This document shows positions 26,982-34,856 of a DNA stretch of 64,000 bases, in pieces (within the stretch, counting starts at the first letter, position 1; each line of letters opens with the position of its first letter). The position numbers were made by a program, and so were the translations under genes. The stretch is taken from contig JBMONB010000052.1 in NCBI GenBank assembly GCA_049325315.1, forward strand, positions 1 to 64,000, read 5' to 3'. The DNA is from JAWLHU01 sp049325315. GTDB taxonomy: Bacteria > Bacillota > Sulfobacillia > Symbiobacteriales > Symbiobacteriaceae. The notes beneath the pieces are model-generated. The model had not been told where the DNA came from. It saw only the letters and a program-made list of their open reading frames with translations, and did not search any database.

Positions 26982-27563
26982 TTACGCAGCCGGGTGGGCG
27001 TCTTTCTTCTCATCTGGGGGTTCGGGAGGCTGGTCAGGTGATGGGGGACCTTCCAACGGCTTCGCACCAGCCTTGAAGGCGATCCAGAGAATGAACGTGG
27101 CTACCAGCCCGAGCACCAGGACCGCAAACGCTTCGCGTTGCTCCGCTGTCAGTTCCCTGGGTTCGTGCTTCTCTTTGAACCGCTTGGCCCACAGGTACGA
27201 TAGCCAGCCGATCACCTTAACGCCTAGAAGGCCGACTCCGGCGGGAACAGAGATAGCCGTCGCCAGGATGAACGCCGTGCAAATGATCACGGGGAACACC
27301 ACAAGGAGGCCCAGGGCGCCGGCGAATCCCTGAACTACGAGCCTGTCGGGACCGGCATACCTGACCAGGTCGGCCACCAGCTTGGACAGGGGGTCCGCCT
27401 GCTGATAAACCCCGTAGGCAAGGACGCCGATGCTCCCCACCAGACTTAAGAGGCCATACAGCCGGTAGTAGAAGTTCTCCTCTCGTTCGTCGCCTCTGAC
27501 ATCTGCTGGCAGCTTGCTCAGGCGCCATACCAGTTCTCCAAGCCATTTGATCCACCCGTCCAA
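26982..27563 (-). CDS. Hypothetical membrane protein (193 aa)
   Basis: TTG at 27563 after GGGAGGTAA. Four hydrophobic segments (YGLLSLVGSIGVLAYGVY, GALGLLVVFPVIICTAFILA, GVGLLGVKVIGWLSYL, AFAVLVLGLVATFILWIAF) and a Pro/charged C-terminal tail (PPSPDQPPEPPDEKK). No known domain. Confidence 0.65.
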   Translation of the reverse strand: MDGWIKWLGELVWRLSKLPADVRGDEREENFYYRLYGLLSLVGSIGVLAYGVYQQADPLSKLVADLVRYAGPDRLVVQGFAGALGLLVVFPVIICTAFILATAISVPAGVGLLGVKVIGWLSYLWAKRFKEKHEPRELTAEQREAFAVLVLGLVATFILWIAFKAGAKPLEGPPSPDQPPEPPDEKKDAHPAA

Positions 27564-27793
27564 GGAATTACCTCCCGATGAATAGATGTGCAGCGTACCT
27601 AAAAGGTTCGGTCACCACTAGACGCCTTCCTTTAGGTGGTGCCGATGAGCATCAAACACCCAGCCGATTGCAAACGAGGCTTGGTGTTTCTCTTTCTCTA
27701 TCACTTAAACGATCTTTCTCGATATTGCATGAAAATTACCAGAAGTGCTAGAAACCGTAATTGAGGTTGGTGCCGACGGAAGATCAGCCTACC

Positions 27794-27828
27794 AGACGAC
27801 TAGACGACAGGCCTGACGACAAGACGAC
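27794..27828. repeat. Short repeated GACGAC motifs
   Basis: (A/T)GACGAC occurs at 27794, 27802, 27814 and 27822, spacing 8, 12 and 8 bases. It lies upstream of the following run of small genes and could be a protein-binding array. Confidence 0.35.
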
Positions 27829-27865
27829 AAATCCGCTTGGTCGGGAACCGAGGAGAGAGAGGCTG

Positions 27866-27982
27866 ATGGCCACCCTGACGGGGCTTCTGAGCCTGCCAGA
27901 TGATCCATCGAGCCCGGAACCCAAGGCAGAGAGAGGTGGTGACCAGCACGGCCAAGGAAGTGGTATCTGTGAAACGGATTGA
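27866..27982 (+). CDS. Possible 38-aa peptide
   Basis: ATG at 27866 after GAGGAGAGAGAGG. MATLTGLLSLPDDPSS... is short and has no motif. It overlaps the next small gene in another frame. Supported only by the ribosome binding site. Confidence 0.3.
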   Translation: MATLTGLLSLPDDPSSPEPKAERGGDQHGQGSGICETD

Positions 27983-28343
27983 TGAACAGTTCGGCCCGTA
28001 CCACGTGACAGGCGCGGCGACACAGATCTGGGACCCCGAGGCTGCAGAGTGGAGCAAGGAGCAGATGCTCCGGTACATGCTGCAGATGACGCCCCGGCAG
28101 CTGGCGGACCAGAACGGTGAGGCAAGAGAGAAGGAGGCTGACGGTGGCCGAAAAGGTTGTGTCGGTGGAGCGGAGCATCCAAAAGGTCGGCCCGCACAAG
28201 TTCCACGTCACCGTGACCCGGGCCTGGGATCCGGAGGCAGCCGAGCGCATCAAGGCGGGCATGCTGGAGTATCTGTTTACGGTCCGGTCGCCGCAGAAAC
28301 TCCTGGCCCGAGACAAGGCGATGGAGGGCGGAAATCAGAGTGA
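27939..28343 (+). CDS. Small paralogous protein A (C-terminus uncertain)
   Basis: Starting at GTG 27939 or GTG 27972, the product contains EVVSVKRIDEQFGPYHVT, WDPEAAEWSKEQMLRY and QLADQ. It is clearly related to the protein of the next gene (VVSVERS, GPHKFHVT, WDPEAAERIKAGMLEY). The frame has no stop where the next gene starts and runs antiparallel to good coding sense through it to 28343; an early frameshift or a lost stop near 28140 is likely. Function unknown. Confidence 0.45.
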   Translation: MTSTAKEVVSVKRIDEQFGPYHVTGAATQIWDPEAAEWSKEQMLRYMLQMTPRQLADQNGEAREKEADGGRKGCVGGAEHPKGRPAQVPRHRDPGLGSGGSRAHQGGHAGVSVYGPVAAETPGPRQGDGGRKSE

Positions 28344-28347
28344 GTAA
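28144..28347 (+). CDS. Small paralogous protein B (67 aa)
   Basis: GTG at 28144, seven bases after AAGGAGG. Related to the preceding gene (see there), so the pair arose by tandem duplication. Helical, soluble, no known family. Its last bases overlap the start of the next gene. Confidence 0.6.
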   Translation: MAEKVVSVERSIQKVGPHKFHVTVTRAWDPEAAERIKAGMLEYLFTVRSPQKLLARDKAMEGGNQSE

Positions 28348-28660
28348 GCAGCGCACCTATACGGAGCTGGATTTGCGGCTCGGTCTGGTGAAGCTCTCGC
28401 CGGAGCAGCAACAGATCATCACGGAGCGGGTGGTCCCGATCCTGGCACGGGGCATTGAGCGGGAGCTGAAGCGCCTGGCCGCCGAGCAAGGTGGTGCAAC
28501 TCACGGCAACCACGCTCTAATCCTGCACCGAGGCCGCCGGCAAACAGGAGGAGGGGGCGGTAGTCGCTCTCTCCTCCACTTCGTGTCACGTTATCGGTAT
28601 CGCTCTAAGCCTTTTCTGGCGGGCATTCGATGTAGGGCTGCACAGCATAACGTGGAATAG
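28340..28660 (+). CDS. Hypothetical protein (106 aa)
   Basis: GTG at 28340 overlapping the preceding stop. The N-terminal half is well formed (YTELDLRLGLVKLSPEQQQIITERVVPILARGIERELKRL as helices); the C-terminal half is Gly/Arg/Ser-rich and may have arisen through a lost stop. No known domain. Confidence 0.5.
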   Translation: MSKQRTYTELDLRLGLVKLSPEQQQIITERVVPILARGIERELKRLAAEQGGATHGNHALILHRGRRQTGGGGGSRSLLHFVSRYRYRSKPFLAGIRCRAAQHNVE

Positions 28661-28713
28661 CGTTAATCTATCGTGACATCAGCCGTTACCTGATCAACAG
28701 GGAGGTGGCCACC

Positions 28714-28926
28714 GTGCCGAAGTACCAGTTGGATCCGGATGCACCGGCTACCCGGCACCTCCTACAGGTGATGGCCGAGATCCGGCAGCGGTACGCTGCT
28801 ACTCACACTTCCGAGGAATGCCGGGCGCTGCCCGAGCGGGCGGCGGAGAACCGTCGCATCAGGCAGATGATGGTCAACAAGCCCCGGCCTGTATTCGGCC
28901 CGAAACCAGGCAAACCTGACACCTAA
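28714..28926 (+). CDS. Small hypothetical protein (70 aa)
   Basis: GTG at 28714 after GGGAGGTGG. PKYQLDPDAPATRHLL... is helical with a basic C-terminus (NKPRPVFGPKPGKP). No known family. It belongs to the same-direction run of small E3 genes. Confidence 0.55.
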   Translation: MPKYQLDPDAPATRHLLQVMAEIRQRYAATHTSEECRALPERAAENRRIRQMMVNKPRPVFGPKPGKPDT

Positions 28927-29140
28927 AAAAGGCGGAGAGCGGTCTAGTAGACACCTACTGCGGCGCTCAGGTCCACGATCATGAAGCACCCGGTCTGGCA
29001 GAAGGGTATGGTCATGATGACCACACCCTTTTGGCAACGATACGGTGATGCTGGAGCTGCTCTACTGGCTCCTGTGGCCGGCCAATCCACCAGACGCACT
29101 CACTAGATGAGTCCCTTGCGATTGATGTAGCAAAAGAGGA

Positions 29141-29687
29141 AAATGGTTCGTAATAGAGAATATCTATTGCGGACGAATTTTGAGGCTTGTTGGCCGCCTT
29201 GCCTCACGCCCCGGGCCCGGCGTTACAAGGGCGTCCGAGTGGAAGGGTATCGGCGAGAGCGGCCCCTTCCCGCCTTGGCTAGGCAAATGGTCAGCCCCGC
29301 GGCGGCGGTTACAACGCCGGTGGGACCCAAACGGCTGGGGGACACAGTTCCATAGCCCACCTGGAGCTGTCCGCGGCGGCGGTTATCACGCTGATGTTAG
29401 CCCCGGACTCTTCGGGGCCGCACCCTATCGGGGGTGCGTTACTGAAAGGGTGATGGACTTGAGGTCCGACGGATTGGTTCCTTCCAGACACATGGAGGTA
29501 AATTCGTCGGCGGGTTGACGGCCAGCAACGGTCCAAGCCCGCTCGTGGCAGGCCCCCTCAGAACCCAGCGAACCAGCGAACCAGAGCCAGGCGCCTATCC
29601 CTATCACCTGAGGAGGAACTCCGGAGGCGGATTCTGTCCGTCGGACTCCGGCATCCTTCTCCCGACCGGTCCCCAGATGGTGCAGCT
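29141..29687. other. GC-rich stretch with hairpins, no convincing gene
   Basis: Open frames on both strands lack ribosome binding sites and have poor composition. The sequence CCGCGGCGGCGGTTA occurs twice (about 29298 and 29372), and GCACCC-TATC-GGGGGTGC and CCCCGG-ACTCTT-CGGGG hairpins lie near 29400-29435. A structured RNA is possible. Confidence 0.3.
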
Positions 29688-30149
29688 GTGTGGAAGGAGC
29701 TCTGGGATGACTTCGCCCACCTGATGCGTCGGAAGGGCCGATCCGCTGCCGATGATATAGATGTGCGCGGCGCAGCCGAACATCTTCTCATCGGGCACTT
29801 TCCGGAGTTCACTTTGAGCACCGTCGACCTGAACCGCGCAGTTGCCCACCTCATGAACCTGCCCATTGATGCTTGCACCTGGCCGGCTGATGCGGCCTAC
29901 CGGCATGTGCAACAACTCTTCTACAGGCGCAGCCCATTCGCCCGGTCCAGTTGCCAGTCGTTCAATGAGGTCCATCTCATGGATGCTGCAGCAACTGGAG
30001 GCCTCTCGGAGATCGACCAGGAGCTGATCCTGTGGCTCTCCAGACCAGGCGGCTTGACGCCGGCAGAGATTAAGATCCGCTTCGGATGGTCCCATGACCA
30101 GCTGGCCGGCTGGATGGCTAAGGTTGTGACAACCCTGCTATCGGCGTAG
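29688..30149 (+). CDS. Hypothetical protein with C-terminal HTH-like segment (153 aa)
   Basis: GTG start, weak ribosome binding site. WKELWDDFAHLMRRKGRSA, then LSEIDQELILWLSRPGGLTPAEIKIRFGWSHDQLAGW near the end, which has the spacing of a winged helix-turn-helix. Probably a DNA-binding protein, but without clear family assignment. Followed by a terminator. Confidence 0.5.
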   Translation: MWKELWDDFAHLMRRKGRSAADDIDVRGAAEHLLIGHFPEFTLSTVDLNRAVAHLMNLPIDACTWPADAAYRHVQQLFYRRSPFARSSCQSFNEVHLMDAAATGGLSEIDQELILWLSRPGGLTPAEIKIRFGWSHDQLAGWMAKVVTTLLSA

Positions 30150-30186
30150 CCTGGTTACCGATACCTTCCACCTCTCACTACACAGA

Positions 30187-30226
30187 TGAACCCTCCCCAC
30201 GTTGATTACGGGGAGGGTTTCCTTTG
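30187..30226 (+). terminator. Terminator
   Basis: AACCCTCCCC and GGGGAGGGTTT pair around an 11-base loop and are followed by CCTTTG. Confidence 0.8.
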
Positions 30227-30332
30227 TTCACCCACCCAAGCCGTGACCTGTCAAGTCGACCTTATATGATCTATTTCGAACCACTTGACCGTTAGTGAAC
30301 GTTGTGATATCTTGAGGACGAGGTGATACATA

Positions 30333-30719
30333 ATGTCCGAATATCTGACACCGGAACAAGTAGCAGAGCGGTTCCAGGTTACCGCCAAGACAGTTCGAGA
30401 CTGGTTGCGGACCGGGGAGTTGGTGGGCGTCAAGCTCGGGCGCAGTTGGCGAATCAAGGAGTCCGATCTCGACCGCATGGTGGAGATGGAGCGTCTCAAC
30501 GTACTGGTGGAGCGCGCCCAAAGGAAGTACCCCGGCACCACGTGGAGGGTAGGGCAGTGCTCTCAATGCGGTGAGTCGATTCCTGTTCCGGCCAAAATGG
30601 GCATCTGGGTGTGCAGCCCCAAATGCAAGGCGGAGCATGATGAAGAGGCAGCTACCTTGGTGGGCCGCAACAGCGAGGAATACATCACCAGCCGGGCTGA
30701 TGTCATCCCGCCTGTGTAG
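30333..30719 (+). CDS. Excisionase-family HTH protein with zinc-finger C-terminus
   Basis: 128 residues. The N-terminal helix-turn-helix is of the HTH_17/excisionase type (YLTPEQVAERFQVTAKTVRDWLRTG ... VGVKLGRSWRIKESDLDRM). The second half has two Cys pairs (CSQCGESIPV ... VCSPKCKAEH), a zinc ribbon. ATG after GAGGTGATACAT. A candidate directionality factor for R3 or a regulator of E3. Confidence 0.75.
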   Translation: MSEYLTPEQVAERFQVTAKTVRDWLRTGELVGVKLGRSWRIKESDLDRMVEMERLNVLVERAQRKYPGTTWRVGQCSQCGESIPVPAKMGIWVCSPKCKAEHDEEAATLVGRNSEEYITSRADVIPPV

Positions 30720-30847
30720 AAGATTGCAAGAGCAGTGCGTATAGGCGCTCCTCCCCAGGGAGGGGCGCCTGTGCGGCAGAAGAACCCTACAGAAAACCTC
30801 GTGCTTCTGCCAAATTCGACTCTGACCCGTGATATGCTCAAAGTAAG

Positions 30848-30878
30848 AAGAACGTTGGCGGGTGCCGGCGTTCTTTTC
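30848..30878 (+). terminator. Terminator-like hairpin
   Basis: AGAACG-TTGGC and GCCGG-CGTTCT pair around GGGT and run into TTTTC. A second hairpin, GGCGC-TCCTCCCC with its complement, lies at about 30745-30770. Confidence 0.55.
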
Positions 30879-30911
30879 ATCTCCCAGAGGTGATGGGATG
30901 GGAGTGTCGTG

Positions 30912-30986
30912 ATGAGCATGGAAAGCCGGGTCCCCGGTCTGGATCTTTTTATCAAGGTACTTGCCAAGCTAGTTGAAGCATGGTAG
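30912..30986 (+). CDS. Possible 24-aa amphipathic peptide
   Basis: ATG 30912 after GGGAGTGTCGTG; product MSMESRVPGLDLFIKVLAKLVEAW, whose second half would form an amphipathic helix. It is bracketed by two terminator-like hairpins, so it sits on its own short transcript. This layout resembles small toxic or signalling peptides, but nothing proves expression. Confidence 0.35.
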   Translation: MSMESRVPGLDLFIKVLAKLVEAW

Positions 30987-30999
30987 GATGTTTTCCAAG

Positions 31000-31058
31000 A
31001 GGACCACCGTATCCTCTGCATTGTTGTGCAGAAAAAACGGTGGTCCTTTTTGCATTGC
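31000..31058 (+). terminator. Strong terminator after the 24-aa peptide
   Basis: AGGACCACCGT ... ACGGTGGTCCT followed by TTTTTG. Confidence 0.8.
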
Positions 31059-31296
31059 TTTTTCAGTTGATGCCGTTACTTTTGTGCGTACCTTGCCTAT
31101 ATTGTGTTGAAGGTTGTTTTTGGTACCTATTACACTTGCCCGGCTTCCAGTGAAACGTACCTGGTAGGAGGAGTCTCGCGCCTAGGCGCTTAGTCTACTG
31201 ATTAAAGCCAATGAATCGGGTCACGAAGGGGGGAGATGCACCATGCGCGCTTGATCACAGTCCGTGACACATCACCTAGAAGGGGGGGATAAAGGC

Positions 31297-31485
31297 TTGG
31301 AGCTATCGATTCTTGAGCTAGTTGTCATGGCATTCCCTGTGATCCTCGCGCTGATCCGCGTCTGGTTGGACCGGAGGCGTAACCGCAGGACCATGCCCAA
31401 CTGGTCCTACGGAGGTGTATCCCGCAGATGGCAGGTCTCTCTTACTGTCTCTTCCCAGACAAAAAAAGACACCCCGCCCCAGTAG
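31297..31485 (+). CDS. Possible small membrane peptide (62 aa)
   Basis: TTG 31297 with a purine-rich AAGGGGGGGATAAAGG ribosome binding site. LELSILELVVMAFPVILALIRVWLDRRRNRR is one hydrophobic helix followed by a basic cluster, as in holin-like or type I toxin peptides; the polar tail is longer than usual. Assignment uncertain. Confidence 0.4.
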   Translation: MELSILELVVMAFPVILALIRVWLDRRRNRRTMPNWSYGGVSRRWQVSLTVSSQTKKDTPPQ

Positions 31486-32430
31486 AGGGTATAGGGTGCA
31501 ATAGTACATCACCCACAGTATCCCACAATAGTGTTAGCCGCACAACCTTCCGGCAAAGAGGCTCGAAAATCGACGACCAAACGAGGTGGAGGGGTTGGAA
31601 ATCTCCAGCCCCTTCGAGGGGCCACCTAGAACTGAACCGGTCCACAGCGCCGACGGGGATCTATAGCGAACGCCCGCCCCTGTGATATGACTACGCAAGG
31701 GCGGGCGGGAGGTCAGTCTAGCATTATAGCGTACGTGCGCTAAGCATTTCGCAAGTATGGCTTGGTCAAGCAGATTGCCACCTACCTGGACAGGCCGGAC
31801 GAAGGCGGCCCGATACCGGCCGTCGGCGCGGGCCGGCTGTGTCCCGCTTCCCGCATGGGCTGGCGCTGGGGAGCGGGACAAGCTTGTCGTTTGCATGACG
31901 AGGATATCCCTCTCCCCGATGATGAGATTAGGCTTAGCGGTAATAGGCCTGTGGCAGTCTTCAGGTGCTGATGGGCGATATCCTCCAGGACATTCCGGGC
32001 GTACCGTTCAACAATCGGGGCAGAACCCACTGCGAGTTAGGGATTTGCCTAAACCCCAGACGAAACAGGTAGATTGCCCAGGGAGCCTAGTTAACGAGAC
32101 GGTTTCATTATCGGGAGTCAGAAGACGTGAACGAGACCCTACTGGATGAGGCCTCAGAGGGACCTGGCCTCATGCACCGGGTGATCTTGGCGGTGGGGTC
32201 AACCGTTCTTCGAACTGATGCATTCTGGGGCAGGTGGGTGTGTGGTCATTGTGCCACTCTACGGTGCATAGTGCATGGACCCGCATGTCGGAGTATGGAG
32301 CGTTGCCATCCTCGCCAGGATTGGCATACATAAGTTATGCTCGGAGGAGAGTGCGCTAGCCATCCTCTACCTGAAGCTCCAGGGCACTGCCCGCTAGCCG
32401 AGTCACGCACCAACAAGCCCGGGGCACAGG
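31486..32430. other. About 940 bases without a convincing gene
   Basis: Several short frames lack ribosome binding sites. KQIATYLDRPDE, readable at 31765-31800, might be a degenerate remnant of a DNA-binding protein. Nothing else is supported. Confidence 0.4.
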
Positions 32431-32506
32431 GCTGTCAAGGCAGTAGAGACATCTTGCAGATGCCACCGCCTTGACAGCCCTTGTTTTGCCCCGGGCTAAA
32501 ATCACG
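32431..32506 (+). promoter_or_regulatory. Promoter with TTGACA-centred inverted repeat (copy 1)
   Basis: GGGCTGTCAAGG, 28 bases, then CCTTGACAGCCC. The right arm contains a -35 TTGACA, with TAAAAT about 20 bases on as a poor-spacing -10. The left arm carries a TTGACA on the opposite strand. The same arrangement precedes two genes at 46.0-46.7 kb. It drives the TPR-peptide gene pair. Confidence 0.55.
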
Positions 32507-32639
32507 GATCTCGGCTGGTCGGGTGGAGTCTTGGCAGGAAACTCCGAATTGGAATCGAATACCAATAATGGGTTCGCAAGCATCTGATGAGCGACCGGTT
32601 CATCTGCCTTGCTTGTGGCCTTTCGAGGGGGGATGTACG

Positions 32640-33527
32640 GTGGTCTTGGAGGAGCTGATCGGGCAGTTAGAGGCGCTCGTACGTGCGAAGGACTTTGCTT
32701 CGGCATTGGCCCTTTGCGAACGCGCCCTGTCGGAGAAGCTGGACAAGACGGCGCAAGCCCGTGTCCTACAGTTTCAGGCTCGCATCCTGGTCACCCAGAG
32801 TGGCCTGTGGAGCGGGCCTGCCGTCGCGTGCCTGGAGAAGGCCATCGACCTCACCGCCGGCCACCCCGATGAGCAGGGGCGGGTCCTCAATAACTGCGCC
32901 GCCGCCTACGCTGCCCTGGGCACGGTCTCGAAGTGCTGGGAGGCCCGGGCGGCCTTTCTGGAGATCTACCGCCAGCACAAGTCCCCGCTCCTGACCCGCA
33001 TCTACCCGAGCATCGAGTTCAACTTCGCCCTGTCGTGCCACATCGCTGAGCTGCTTGTTGCAGCTGAGGAGGGCTATCTCCTGGCCCTGGCAGGATACCT
33101 GGGGCTGAATGATCCCGCGGTCGAGCCCCTGATTACCGGCCTCAAGCTGAACCTGCTGGACGTGTACCAGGAGACCGGGCAGCATGAGGAAGCCAATCGC
33201 CTCCTGCAGGAGGTGGAGAAGGTGGGGCATGAAGAGACCTTCGGGGCCATGATCCGGCTCCGCCGGGCGTTTCACGCTCTGTACAAGGAGGATCTTTCGG
33301 CCGCCCTTCTCCATGTGGAGAGCGGACTTGGCCATCCGTCTTGCGATGTGCAGACACGGGGAGCCCTTCTGCTGGCAAAGGCGAAGATCCTGAAGGCTCG
33401 GGGGCAAGTCCTTCAGGCTCACGATTATGCCCTGGAGGCGATGCTGGTGGCAGCGAACGCTTACAATAGCCACCTTTGCTCCCGCGTCTGCAAGTTCCTC
33501 GAAGCGCTATCAAGGGGGGAGTCGTAA
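32640..33527 (+). CDS. TPR protein, Rap-like candidate peptide receptor
   Basis: About 295 residues, all-helical, with tetratricopeptide-like repeats: FASALALCERALSEKLDKTAQARVL, GPAVACLEKAIDLT, RVLNNCAAAYAALGTVSKCWEARAAF, LLDVYQETGQHEEANRLLQEV, LLAKAKILKARGQVLQAHDYALEAM. GTG 32640 follows GAGGGGGGATG; an ATG at 32568 is possible. No HTH is present. Its stop overlaps, by one base, the start of a gene for a short exported peptide, exactly as in Rap-Phr and other RRNPP pairs. It may bind the processed peptide and control E3 transfer or sporulation phosphorelay; the partner is unknown. Confidence 0.65.
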   Translation: MVLEELIGQLEALVRAKDFASALALCERALSEKLDKTAQARVLQFQARILVTQSGLWSGPAVACLEKAIDLTAGHPDEQGRVLNNCAAAYAALGTVSKCWEARAAFLEIYRQHKSPLLTRIYPSIEFNFALSCHIAELLVAAEEGYLLALAGYLGLNDPAVEPLITGLKLNLLDVYQETGQHEEANRLLQEVEKVGHEETFGAMIRLRRAFHALYKEDLSAALLHVESGLGHPSCDVQTRGALLLAKAKILKARGQVLQAHDYALEAMLVAANAYNSHLCSRVCKFLEALSRGES

Positions 33528-33649
33528 TGAAGCGTTTTCTGTTTGCTCTGCTGGTCGTAGCCCTGGTTTCGCTCACAGCAAATACCGCTCTGGCCTACAT
33601 TACCGGACCGCACTGGACCACATCTGACTCGAAGATCACGGGCAGGTAG
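33527..33649 (+). CDS. Short exported peptide, Phr-like candidate pheromone (40 aa)
   Basis: ATG 33527 (TAATG overlap with the TPR gene) after AAGGGGGGAG. Signal peptide MKRFLFALLVVALVSLTANTALA is followed by only about 17 residues ending SDSKITGR. This is the size and layout of Phr pre-peptides, which are exported, cut and re-imported as penta- to heptapeptides. The mature sequence cannot be fixed from the DNA. Confidence 0.6.
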   Translation: MKRFLFALLVVALVSLTANTALAYITGPHWTTSDSKITGR

Positions 33650-33665
33650 ACCCGGACCCTAACAC

Positions 33666-33707
33666 AGGCGAAGGCCGGCCCCCTTGCGCAGGGGCCGGCC
33701 TTCGCTA
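33666..33707. terminator. Bidirectional terminator
   Basis: GCGAAGGCCGGCCCC and GGGGCCGGCCTTCGC form a 15-bp stem between the convergent peptide and repressor genes. Confidence 0.85.
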
Positions 33708-34256
33708 TTCTACGTATTCAAGTACCTTCGCCGGCTGGGGCATATAGAACCAGTCCCGGTGGATGCCCAGGAGCTGGCTCAGCCGCGCCAGAGCAGTATC
33801 GGACCACACACGGTCCGCCATTAGTGCTTCGTAGTCTTTCATGGTCATCAGCAAGTAGGCTGCGATCCGGCCATCGAAGAAGGCCTCCGGCTTCAACCTT
33901 ATGGCTTCCCTTATCGCCAACCTGGCCCGGTCACTTGGCGGCACCCGGTCCAGGTCTTTCATCTGAAGGAGGGCAGCACGCAGGGCTTGCTTCCCCGCCT
34001 TGACTGCGGGGCTGTCCCGCTCGGCGTCGGGGTGGCCGATCATGTAGTCGAGCGAAGCGCCGTACCACCGTTGGAGGATCAGGAGGGTGGGTAGAGGAGG
34101 GGTCCGGCGGCGCTGGTTGGTGGCCTCCCAATTGCTGACCACGCCGCGCTGTGCGACTCCTACCTTTTCAAGGACGTCGGCCAGCGACCACCCCAACTCC
34201 AGGCGCAGCTCCTTCAGGCGGTGAGGCAGGCCGGGAACCTGGTCCTTGCTCGCCAC
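33705..34256 (-). CDS. XRE-family transcriptional repressor
   Basis: 183 residues. N-terminal XRE helix-turn-helix (RLKELRLELGWSLADVLEKVGVAQRGVVSNWE) with the downstream LLILQRWYGASLDYMIG segment usual in element repressors; a helical C-terminal domain follows. GTG at 34256 after GAGGTGATC. It is divergent from the AbrB-like gene, across a region with two TTATC-N5-GATAA palindromes. Likely the master repressor of E3 transfer genes (an ImmR/Xre analogue), perhaps responding to the TPR-peptide pair beside it. Confidence 0.75.
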   Translation of the reverse strand: MASKDQVPGLPHRLKELRLELGWSLADVLEKVGVAQRGVVSNWEATNQRRRTPPLPTLLILQRWYGASLDYMIGHPDAERDSPAVKAGKQALRAALLQMKDLDRVPPSDRARLAIREAIRLKPEAFFDGRIAAYLLMTMKDYEALMADRVWSDTALARLSQLLGIHRDWFYMPQPAKVLEYVE

Positions 34257-34371
34257 GGGGGATCACCTCCGACCTCATCATAACTACTGCCATTGTATAA
34301 CATACGTTATCGCTCCGCAAATACCTGCCAGCGAGAACCACTAAAAATAGGGAATAAACCCAAAAGAGGGG

Positions 34372-34433
34372 TTGACAGGCAATAGGCATTATCGGTATGA
34401 TAACCCCAACAGCCGGAGTTATCAAATTGATAA
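34372..34433 (+). promoter_or_regulatory. Promoter with two palindromic operators
   Basis: TTGACA at 34375 and TATGAT at 34397 form a promoter (about 17-base spacing). TTATCGGTATGATAA (34389-34403) overlaps the -10, and TTATCAAATTGATAA (34419-34433) lies exactly 30 bases on, so both share the pattern TTATC-N5-GATAA on one helix face. Probable binding sites for the divergent XRE repressor. Confidence 0.7.
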
Positions 34434-34472
34434 GTCCGAGCGAGTCAGCCGGAAAGGAGGAAGCCGGTATTG

Positions 34473-34745
34473 ATGAAGTCCACGGGTATCGTCCGGCGCC
34501 TGGACGATCTGGGGCGGTTTGTCGTCCCGATCGAACTGCGACGGACACTCGGGATGGAGGAAGGCACACCGCTGGAGGTCTACACCCAGGGCGACACGAT
34601 CCTGCTACGCCGCTACGAGCCCTTCTGCACCTTCTGCGGCCACGGCGGAACGATGGTCACCTACCATGGGAAGCACATCTGCCAGCGGTGCCTATCGACC
34701 CTCTCGAAATCGCCCGATACCCTGCCACCCGCCATGGTGAACTGA
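34473..34745 (+). CDS. AbrB-like transition-state regulator with zinc ribbon
   Basis: 90 residues. N-terminal SpoVT/AbrB domain (STGIVRRLDDLGRFVVPIELRRTLGMEEGTPLEVY) followed by a four-Cys zinc ribbon (CTFCGHGG ... HICQRC). ATG after AAAGGAGGAAGCC. First gene under the operator-bearing promoter; probably an E3 transcription regulator. Confidence 0.8.
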   Translation: MKSTGIVRRLDDLGRFVVPIELRRTLGMEEGTPLEVYTQGDTILLRRYEPFCTFCGHGGTMVTYHGKHICQRCLSTLSKSPDTLPPAMVN

Positions 34746-34788
34746 ATCGAACGACTGGAGACCAACGGAGAGTAGGGCCGGAAGCGTG

Positions 34789-34820
34789 TGGTATGACATG
34801 GTATGACCATGTATGACCAC
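34789..34820 (+). repeat. Three 10-bp iterons upstream of the ParM-like gene
   Basis: GGTATGACAT, GGTATGACCA and TGTATGACCA in tandem with exact 10-bp period. Direct repeats at helical spacing just before a ParM-like gene suggest a parC-type centromere and operator bound by the ParR-like protein. Two closely similar iterons lie at 52691-52713 in E4. Confidence 0.6.
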
Positions 34821-34856
34821 AGGCCTCCAGCCCAGGACTGAAAGGGGCTGGACCGA

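Noticed and set aside
31757..32149. 130-codon frame in the gene-poor stretch
   Set aside because: No ribosome binding site, composition typical of noncoding GC-rich DNA.
30720..32430. Search for tRNA genes or a CRISPR array in gene-poor E3 DNA
   Set aside because: No TTCGAATC-type T-arm with a matching acceptor stem and no regularly spaced repeats were found.
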